In this document: one piece after another, positions 21,412-29,023 of the stretch
Layout of the letters: every line of letters starts with the position of its first letter
Numbering within the stretch: the first letter of the stretch is position 1
Origin: Schoenoplectus triqueter
Taxonomy: Eukaryota > Streptophyta > Magnoliopsida > Poales > Cyperaceae
Reading direction: 5' to 3'
Length of the DNA stretch: 29,023 nucleotides
Assembly: GCA_964058805.1 (NCBI GenBank)
Contig: CAXKVV010000455.1
Location: forward strand, 1 to 29,023
Position numbers and translations under genes: made by a program
Notes under the pieces: model-generated
Seen by the model: only the letters and a program-made list of their open reading frames with translations
Databases searched by the model: none
What the model was told of the DNA's origin: nothing

Positions 21412-21420
21412 TAATGAATT

Positions 21421-22189
21421 TCATTGAATACATATAATTCATCAATCAATTTAAAAAGTAATAAAAAATAACAATGCAATATAATATTTATTTTATATTA
21501 AATCATATAACCTTTTTTAAAAATATTTTCACCTTACTCGAAGAGATGAAATAAATTGTTGAAGAGATAAATTATATCATTAGAAAGAGAAAGAACATAT
21601 CACTGGAGAGATCATCAGAGAGAAAACATATTGACGAAAAAAATATCGAGTCAAAGATAAGAAATCAGATTTAGATTTGTTCTAAAAGAGGGAGAAATAA
21701 TTTTGAATTGGGAAAAGACAGAGAGCTATTTGAATTTGTGAGAAATACGCCGGAAAAGTTTTAAATAGAAATGACTAATTAGTTTTTGAATTTGTGTGTT
21801 AGGGATTTCTGAGATGGAGACTCGAGGAGTAAAATATTTTCTCATTAATTAATGAGAACTGAAAGCATATTAATTCATGTGAGTCCTTAATTTAAGGCAA
21901 AGTACAGGTGTCTTAACTATTTGAAATACTTAAGTAAATTTATTCATGGCCGGAAAGAGAGATTGAATTTTGCTTCTTGTCGGAGTGCACGGTTTACTTA
22001 ATTACTTTACTGGTGATTGAGCTACAATTTTATTTTTCTCTCTCTTCTTTTTTCATCGGACAACTTTCCTTTTCTTTTTTTTCTTCCAATCGAGGTCTAT
22101 TAGTGCAATGAAATACCCAGAGATTTTTATATATTTTTTTTCTTAACCTGGCGCAGGTAGCACATCTGAAAACAAACATTGGATGAGTT
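21421..22189. other. Intergenic, no gene
   Basis: AT-rich; the open frame on the minus strand at 22030-22221 lacks recognisable content. A CT-rich run lies at about 22036-22085. Confidence 0.35.
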
Positions 22190-22618
22190 GTAATTTGGCA
22201 CCAAATTGTATAATACCACAAAAAATGGTTTTAGAATCAAATTTATAGTCTTTAGCATCAATTATAAAACCATTTCTAAAGTATGAGATTATCAAAAGAT
22301 ATAAAAATCGGCGCTAAAAGATTATCCATTAGAAATGATAGAGAAAGCTTTAAGCACCGATTGTTAACTAAAAATTGATGCTAAAGTTCATTCTTTTAGC
22401 ACTGTTTTTTTACTAAAAATTAGGGCTAAATAGTATCCTTTAGCATCAAATTTTAATCAAAAACCGGTGCTAAACGTATTGCCATATTTTTCTAAAACAG
22501 AATGTGCTTTATACAGAATATGTTCTATACTTCTAATAACATAATGTATTTATATTTTTAATAGCAAAATGTGTTTCAATTACATAATGAAGATATTTTT
22601 TTAGTCAAATAATATGAA
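22190..22618. mobile_element. CACTA-like element B, left arm (interrupted)
   Basis: Palindromic TTTAGCATCR.../...YGRTGCTAAA units recur at about 22251-22480, followed by an AT-rich core. The core end joins, across element C, to 23561 onward and then reads AATATGAAAATATATACAAT. That is the exact complement of element A near 16122-16141. B is therefore a relative of A in the opposite orientation. Outer boundaries are not resolved. Confidence 0.65.
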
Positions 22619-23560
22619 CACTACAACAAAAATAACTTTAAACAACACTACTTTAACAACGGTCATAGAACAAATTCATTGTTAAAATGACTCGACGATA
22701 TTAATAAAATATTGATAATTTATTTAACAATAATTTTTAATAAAGAAATATTGTTAAAATAGACTCAAAGAACACCAAAAAGCAGTGCTCATTTAACAAT
22801 GATTTTTTTAAGAAACCATTCTTAATACAACATTTAGCATATCAAAATCAAAATCTGATCATCTCAACTTCAAATAATCATATTTTTTTATAAAAGAACT
22901 CCGATTGAGACGTATTAACATGACAACGAAAAGCTTACACTATTACGATCATTTTCAAGATAAAAAACCTCATCTTGAAACTAAAAAATACATTTAAAGT
23001 TTATTTAAAGTTTTTAGTTTGGTTTTTTTTCTATTTTTATTTATTTATTCTTAGAATTGTATAGATTTCATATTATTGAGTAATGAGGATGTAATTTCAG
23101 TAAATTAGTTTTTTTTTCATTGCATGGATGATTATATTTATTTCATATTAATTATTAAATAAATAATATGATACACATCAGAATGATTATCCTTTATCAT
23201 ATGTTCTTATATTATTTATTGTTTTTAGTTCTTTTGTCATCTATATAGAAAGTTAAATTTGAAAAAAAAATTAAAGGACTTTTAGCAACAGTTATGTGTG
23301 AGAACCATCATTGAAGGTGTATTTAACAATGATTTTGGGCTCATAACCATTGTTAAATACCCCTTTAACAATGAATCTGACACAGAACTGTTGCTAAATG
23401 TTAATTTTTAAAAAATAATAATTTCAAATATATAATTTGACATAGAGATTTGATAACGTTTATTCATAACTTTTTCTAACACCCTCTTTTAATAAAGGTT
23501 CAAGAACCTTTGTTAAATTTGGCCAAACAACCCTCGCTAAATAGATTTTTTATTGTAGTG
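22619..23560. mobile_element. CACTA element C, 942 bp, non-autonomous
   Basis: Termini CACTACAACAAAAAT (left) and CACTACAATAAAAAAT (right, inverted), flanked by the 3-bp target duplication GAA (22616-22618, 23561-23563). Subterminal repeats are of TTTAACAAYGGT type (for example about 22660-22800 and 23280-23400), different from the TTTAGCA units of A and B, while the middle (about 22850-23090) resembles A's core. There is no transposase; movement in trans is presumed. Confidence 0.92.
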
Positions 23561-23563
23561 GAA

Positions 23564-24380
23564 AATATATACAATTTTTGTGAAACCCCATGTATGTCTA
23601 TTCCTTGAACGTTTAGACCTTTCAAAAATATACTTTGGGCGGGTAAATTTTAAATAATTTTTTTCTTTTATTTTTTTTGAAAATCCATACATTAAAAATT
23701 TCTAAAGTTTAGAACTTAAAGAACAAAATACAAAAATTAAATTAGAAATTCAATATTAATTTAGTTACAAACTAAATCAAAGACACCACATTCTTGATCA
23801 ATTTAAATTTCTGATGAATAAAATCTAACAACGGAGGAGTCAAATAGAAAACCTAAATTATGAAAATTTAACCGGAATCTTATTAATCAATGGAACATTC
23901 AATTAACGAATTCAAAATTTTAAATTTAATTAAAGAAAACAAAATTATTTAATATAACAAGATTTGATAATCAAATTGAATATAAAAATAAATCGATTGA
24001 TTAATTAACTTTTGATAATTAATTGGACACACAATTAGTTACATGACTTCGATCGAGAAATATCAAAACCAAACTTTCACTTCTTTCCTCTCTTTTCCTC
24101 TCTATTTTTCGAGGGCAACTGCTCTCCTTCATTTTCTTTCCTCCCGTGATTTCTCTGAGCCCCTATCCCATTTCTCTCTCATGATATCTTCTCCCTTTCA
24201 ATCAAACCCCTCTGCGGAAGGAAATCAAATGATCTATATTATTTTAAAAAATACATGTACAAATTCGAAGAGGTCAAATAAATTTATGACGTCTGATCTC
24301 GATGAGCAGCAGGACTTTGTTCCGAGTTTTTCTGAACAACACATGCCATTCTCTCTCCCGCGATTCCTCCTTTTACCTTC
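23564..24380. other. AT-rich intergenic, no supported gene
   Basis: The remaining right flank of element B is short and fades after about 23580. An open frame at 24043-24393 is low complexity (Phe/Ser/Leu-rich from a CT-rich strand) and I do not call it. Confidence 0.35.
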
Positions 24381-24389
24381 TGATAGGAG

Positions 24390-24840
24390 TTAGTACTCAG
24401 ATTATCTAATGGTTCGAGTAGGCCCATAATTCGAATTTAGAGGCTTTTACAAGTCCGTAATCTTTTTTATCTTATACAAAGGCTCAACTTCGAGAGTTTA
24501 TTCTCAAGAGTCTTGATTTGAAGGCCCAGTCTCGAAGCAGGAAGTCTTCAATGTCTTATTATTACATTTAATGTCATCAATAGTCATGCACGATACGACA
24601 TTAAGACACAAACACAACATTAAACGTCATAATTGTCGCCCCGAATGCGACGACTGAAATGACACAACGATTATGTGACACGAGATGATGCCTATATAAA
24701 CACCGACCCTCAATGAGGAGGTCAAACAACATAATACTCACATACACATACGTTTTCGAAACAGCTCATAAGAAAAACTAAAAATCTGTCTTCATTCTCA
24801 TCTCAAGTGATCAATATTTCTGTCTCGCCCTGAAATTACC
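24390..24840 (+). promoter_or_regulatory. TATA-bearing promoter-like or LTR-like segment
   Basis: TATATAAA at 24693-24700 lies in a GC-balanced stretch, followed by TCAATGAGGAGGTC and a leader-like A/C-rich run. This layout is similar to the U3/R part of plant Ty3-type LTRs, but I found no second copy, no primer site and no clear ends. A host promoter cannot be excluded. Confidence 0.35.
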
Positions 24841-25440
24841 CGTATCACCTTCTCCCTCACCAGATCCCTCTATCGCCAAACAAAAATCCCTATATCCCCT
24901 TTCCTTTGCTTTCGAACGACACAACGAAGGGGTCCAAGGAAGAGATCCCCCTCATCCCCCTGACGAGTTCCCTTCCCTTGTGCGCGCATCTCCCTCACCT
25001 CTCACAAATTCCCCTCTTCCTCCCTTGCTAGTTCCAGCGCGCCTCCCCTCCTCTGCTGACAGCGCACGTCTCTCCAGCACCGCCTGGCCACCACACAGCA
25101 GGGGCGACAACCATACAGCCCTTCGCCATGTCTTGCACCTCTCTGGCCGAGGTCAACCCTGTCTCAGCCTCTCACCTCGAATGCGCCTTGACACTGTTCA
25201 CCTCTCCTTGTTGCTGCCTCTTCTCGCTGACACCCGAAATCGAGCACCCCTCAGCCATCGGTGACAAGCGCCCTCTATCCCTTTTGCTATCTTTGTTAAT
25301 TTGGTAATATTTTTTCTCTCATTTCTGGCCGTGTGGGCCGTCAGTTGAGCCGGGGCTGAGCCCGGTGCTTCCTTGTGTTGATTTTTGTTGTTGTGTAAGG
25401 CTTGTTTGTTTGTTGATACTTGTTCTTGCACTTCTGAGTA
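24840..25440 (+). other. C/T-rich, CpG-rich tract of unknown origin
   Basis: Strongly pyrimidine- and CpG-rich for about 500 bp in a genome region that is otherwise AT-rich. An open frame at 24980-25264 (Pro/Leu/Ser-rich) lacks an ATG start and any recognised domain. CCGGGGCTGAGCCCGG near 25350 can form a short hairpin. It could be a 5' leader of an element or of a lost gene. Confidence 0.35.
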
Positions 25441-25689
25441 GTGTTATCTTGTCTTGTGTTGTGCGATATGCTTCATTCTTGTGTTATCTCATTGGGTAGG
25501 CACTAGTTACGGTTAGATCTGATTTGTATCAATTTTTAATTGTGTCAGTTCCAATTCGTAGAAATTTGTTACTTTATTTGAGGCCGTATTTTCACAGTAG
25601 CAATATAGCAGTAATATAATATGCATAGCAAAATAAATTATTCAATGTATTATCGTTGATTTTGTTGCGGTGCAAGTTGTATGGATGAC

Positions 25690-25901
25690 GGAAAAACTGA
25701 TCATTCTCAACACATCTCAATTTGGATATTTACCCCTTCAAATTTAAAAATTGAGTATTTATCCCAAAAAATATCAAAATTTTGAAAATTTATCCATAAC
25801 TAGTATTATACTCATAAAAATCAAATTAACAATAAATTAAAATTATAATAGGATAAAAATACGGCTTTAAATTTGAAGGGATAAATACTCCCTAGTTTTT
25901 C
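25690..25901. mobile_element. Palindromic MITE-like repeat
   Basis: Inverted arms at 25724-25748 (GGATATTTACCCCTTCAAAT...) and 25866-25891, about 25 bp with two mismatches. An outer pair GGAAAAACT (25690-25698) has an inverted match near 25893-25901. No target duplication was identified. Confidence 0.55.
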
Positions 25902-26003
25902 CTAAAAAAAATTAAATAGTGAATTCCCGTAAGTCTAATTTCTCTACTTTTTAGGTTTTAAAAGTATCCTGATTAGTCGACAATCGAGAACACTTGGGAC
26001 AAG

Positions 26004-26075
26004 ATGATTGACGAGATTGTAGGCCACATCGGAGATCCAGCAGTAAAGCGCTACCGTCCTTGTCGAGCTATTCAG
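26004..26075 (+). other. Exon-like fragment of unknown identity
   Basis: ATG-started open stretch MIDEIVGHIGDPAVKRYRPC... that is GC-richer than its flanks and ends at CAG|GTACAG, a plausible splice donor. It is followed by more than 450 bp of AT-rich DNA. No family recognised; gene remnant or chance. Confidence 0.3.
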
Positions 26076-26595
26076 GTACAGATTGCACTGATTTTTTTTT
26101 ATTTTGATAGGATTTTATTTGCATTTCATAATATAAGAATTATTTACATTCATTTCATATGTATTTTACTTAACATTTCATTTGTGTGTTGTTAATTAAA
26201 GTACTTTAGAAAATTAGATTAAATATGATAGATTTTTTTATGTAGGGAAATTATTAAATAATTGGTAAAACATTTATAAAGTAATATCTTTAATTATATT
26301 TTTGAATATTATATCATTGATTAATCTTTAATTATATATTTATATTGTATTAAAGATATTTATTAAATATTTATTAAGATAATTAGCTTTGAAAATGTAT
26401 AATATTAATGAAAATGTTATATATTATATTTAATGAGATTATCTTAATTAGCATAATTAATTAATGTAAATTAACATCTAGAATTTAGTCATAAAGTTAT
26501 AAACAATAAGTGTTAAAGTAATTTATATTTAAGTTATAAGTGAACATTGTAGTTAAGAAACTAATATTGTTTAAAAATGATAATAAACTAAATAG

Positions 26596-26990
26596 ATGAA
26601 TTTCAAACAATGGTATGGAAAGAGTAACGTCGGACCGGATTTGTCTAGGTCGAGGTATCTTCGAGTATATGATAGAGATTACATTGCATCTAAGTGTGAT
26701 GCATGTGACTGCTCCCTATCATGGCCTTTAAGAAACCCCGTTTGTTCGATCAATCACCGAGATCATCACTTGATGGTCTCGGAGTCTAGTGTTTATATTT
26801 TTCCTATCTCCCTCTATTCTTTTGTACATATACTTCATTTTTCTTGAGTGGTAGTTGTGACCTGACTGCATTGTGAGGCGTGTCATTCTTTTATGACTAA
26901 GGAGCTATGCAGCTAGCCCTCTAACATTTTCATCAATTCTCGGTACCGGATGACGAGCCGGGCATTGTTCATGAGGTATTCAGGATTTAA
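26596..26990 (+). other. Coding-like debris of unknown identity
   Basis: A balanced-composition stretch with an 83-codon open frame (26596-26847; WYGKSNVGPDLSRSRYLRVY, CDACDCSLSWPL). A further piece near 26924-26990 has FSVPDDEPGIVHEVF in another frame with stops around. It looks like an old, frame-broken coding sequence, probably of a repeat, but I cannot assign it. Confidence 0.35.
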
Positions 26991-27840
26991 TACTTACACA
27001 TAGTAGACTCCTTTTGTTCCATATTGTTAGGTATATGACAAGTTGATCTGTTATTATATTTTTATTTATTATTATAATATTGGTAAGAGATCGAAATGAT
27101 CACGAAAGCTTATTTTCACTATATAAGCGAATCTGCAGATCTCGCTTCAAAACTTTTTCTTTAAAATTCTAGTCTCGTTGAGTCATATATATGTGTGTTA
27201 TGAGGGTTTATTTCTCGTACTTATATTATTATAATACTTTAGATATATTTTATTTTTTTGATAAAAATTGCCATGGCATTTGTGTAATGCATTTTTATAA
27301 ACTCTTTTGCATTCACATTATATAACACATAGGAAATAATTAATCAACTTAAAAGTGTAAAATAAAATTTTTATGTATTTATATCATTAGTATATCTTCT
27401 GTATATTAAATTAAATGAACTTTAAGTCTAAGTCTAGAGATATTAAATGTCTCAATGTTTAGACCAAAATCTGCATTGAGTGACTTGTCACTCAGGTTCT
27501 ACAGTAGTTTTGGATTACAAGTTTGGAGATAAATTACAGACTGTGAGAATCAACATTATGAGATATTCATAATTCCACTATCATTTATTTCATTTTATTT
27601 GAGATTTATTAGGTAGTCTAATTTGATTATTGATTGCCTTTTCGACATCATGTAATTTTGTATTATTTATTATTTTTACTTCCATAAAACTCTGTTCTTT
27701 GTTTATTTTTATGGCATGTATAAATATTTTTTATTATTTTATTATGATAAATAATTGATTTGTGTACTTTTAAGCTTTGCGTGTACATGTGGTGGCTGTC
27801 ACATCTTCTATTATACCTCTTGATTCATGGTGTGATAATT
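26991..27840. other. AT-rich intergenic, nothing recognised
   Basis: No coding sequence, RNA gene or delimited repeat was seen. Confidence 0.35.
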
Positions 27841-27855
27841 TTTATGAAAAAAATG

Positions 27856-27881
27856 AATATATATATATATATATATATAAT
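27856..27881. repeat. (TA)n microsatellite
   Basis: About twelve uninterrupted TA dinucleotides. Confidence 0.95.
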
Positions 27882-27959
27882 TAAAAGTTCCAAACTCATA
27901 TTTGAGGCATTAGATGAGTTTTTTAGTCTCGTGCCATAATGATATAAAAGGTTAACCTT

Positions 27960-28560
27960 ATAGATCTCCTCGTGAGCTATTTATGGCCGCGTAGAACGTT
28001 TCAATCCGAGTTTTTTATTAAAAATTATCATCATTTGATGTCAAGGTACTCGTATTTCAATTTTCAGTTCAGAAATCATCTCAATTTTTATCTGAGATTT
28101 AAAATAAAAGAGGAGGACGAAGAAGAAGAGAAGAGAAATTATAAATAAAAATTTTAGAATATATGGGTGTTCAATTAGGAGCATTGGATGAATTTGAAAA
28201 TGGACGATAAATATGATAAAAGTTCATTTGCTTTATTAGTCAGAACCTTCATAATCGGTTTTTAACTAAAAACGGACTCTAAAGTCTCACCACTGCTGAC
28301 ATATTTTTATCGGAGAAAATTATTTAACTCTTTAGCATCGATTTTTTAAAAATAACGGTGGTAAAGCTAATCCTTTCGCACCATTTTTTTTAGAAAACAT
28401 GTGCTGGAGGTCTTTAGAACTGATTTTTATAAATAACTAGTGCTAATGATTTACATTTATAACTGATTTTTTTTCAAAAAAATATATTGGTGCTAAAAGC
28501 CTCAGCAATTTTCTCTTCTGCTTTAGAAATATATTTTTTTATAAAATCATTGCTGAATAT
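27960..28560. mobile_element. CACTA-like element D, partial, inverted relative to A
   Basis: GTAGAACGTTTCAATCCGAG (about 27991-28010) is the inverse of a motif in element A's core near 16022-16041 and in C near 22900. At 28240-28560 there are repeated palindromic units (TTTAGCATCG...ACGGTGGTAAAG, TTTCGCACC..., CTAGTGCTAAT). No CACTA terminus was located on either side. Confidence 0.55.
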
Positions 28561-29023
28561 TTCATCAAAATTTCTTTTATGTCACTGATCATTCTCAACA
28601 ACTGTTATCCAGTTAAACTTTACTAATTGGACATTTTTAAAGTTTTTTTCCCGGTGGTATATCGTTAACAAAATGATGTATTTGGTCAAGAACTTTATAT
28701 TAGAAAGAACTTTGGAGTAGCTTTCTTTCTTTTACTTTATTTCTCTAATTATAAATGTTCCTATAGACTAGAATATATAATGTGATGTTCAATCCTTTTC
28801 AGGGGAAAGAAGTTTGTCGGATTCAGAATCCCATGCTTATATAATTCAATGTCTTGTTGCAAAGAAAATGGCATTTCTTGATGCATGCACTTAAACGTAA
28901 TTTCGATATTGCAGTGTTATTACCAAAATATAAGTCGGCAGACATGCATAATTACACCGGTTATTCTATCTAATAATATGAATAATCTAATTAGTAATAA
29001 TAAAAAAATTAATAGTAGAAATG
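28561..29023. other. Right-edge intergenic, no gene
   Basis: AT-rich; no open frame, RNA gene or delimited repeat recognised. Confidence 0.35.

Noticed and set aside
24043..24393. 116-aa open frame
   Set aside because: CT-rich low-complexity translation without domain, splice context or similarity I recognise.
24980..25264. Pro/Ser/Leu-rich 94-aa frame in the CpG-rich tract
   Set aside because: No ATG start and no domain; the openness is explained by base composition.

Overview
The window is nuclear DNA of a flowering plant. The evidence is intron-split genes with GT-AG sites, a plant-only peptide hormone precursor (phytosulfokine), a plant-type kinesin-7, AT-rich intergenic DNA, and plant classes of transposable elements. 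I cannot name the species.

Layout. (1) Positions 1-4852, minus strand: the first twelve coding exons (456 codons) of a NACK1/HINKEL-like kinesin-7 gene; the 3' part lies beyond the left edge. Its probable promoter (5390-5720) holds a TATA-like box and a near-consensus MSA (mitosis-specific activator) motif. (2) 5880-6825, plus strand: an inverted, diverged copy of kinesin exon 2 plus the first part of intron 2, split by about 750 bp of inserted repeat. (3) 7794-9944: a complete, small, non-autonomous Copia-type LTR element with two 352-bp LTRs, 5-bp target duplication TAATT, tRNA-Met-type primer site, broken gag and an unrelated lysine/arginine-rich ORF where pol should be. (4) 10877-11022: a 146-bp hAT MITE with a perfect 8-bp target duplication. 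(5) 11604-12652, minus strand: a complete two-exon phytosulfokine precursor gene (78 aa, YIYTQ), with a fold-back (CCCGA)-rich element in its intron. (6) 15320-16990: a GGGTCGG-type MITE that appears to be interrupted by a 1.3-kb CACTA-like element. (7) 17630-19120: a decayed hAT transposase in one frame with three in-frame stop codons. (8) 19130-21000: tandem repeats and a short interstitial telomere-type repeat. (9) 21031-21411: a 381-bp Mutator-type MITE with a 9-bp target duplication. (10) 22190-23600: a 942-bp CACTA element (TSD GAA) inserted into a second CACTA-like element; the element at 15.4-16.7 kb preserves the matching uninterrupted sequence. (11) 24.4-25.45 kb: a TATA-bearing stretch followed by a C/T- and CpG-rich tract of unknown origin. 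(12) 25.7-29.0 kb: a palindromic MITE, coding-like debris of unknown identity, and the arm of a fourth CACTA-like element.

The two host genes are independent. The kinesin is expected to act in cytokinesis at the phragmoplast, and the phytosulfokine precursor should yield a secreted sulfated pentapeptide growth factor. Most of the rest is layered transposon history, with several boundaries supported at base resolution by target-site duplications. No CRISPR arrays, rRNA or tRNA genes were seen.
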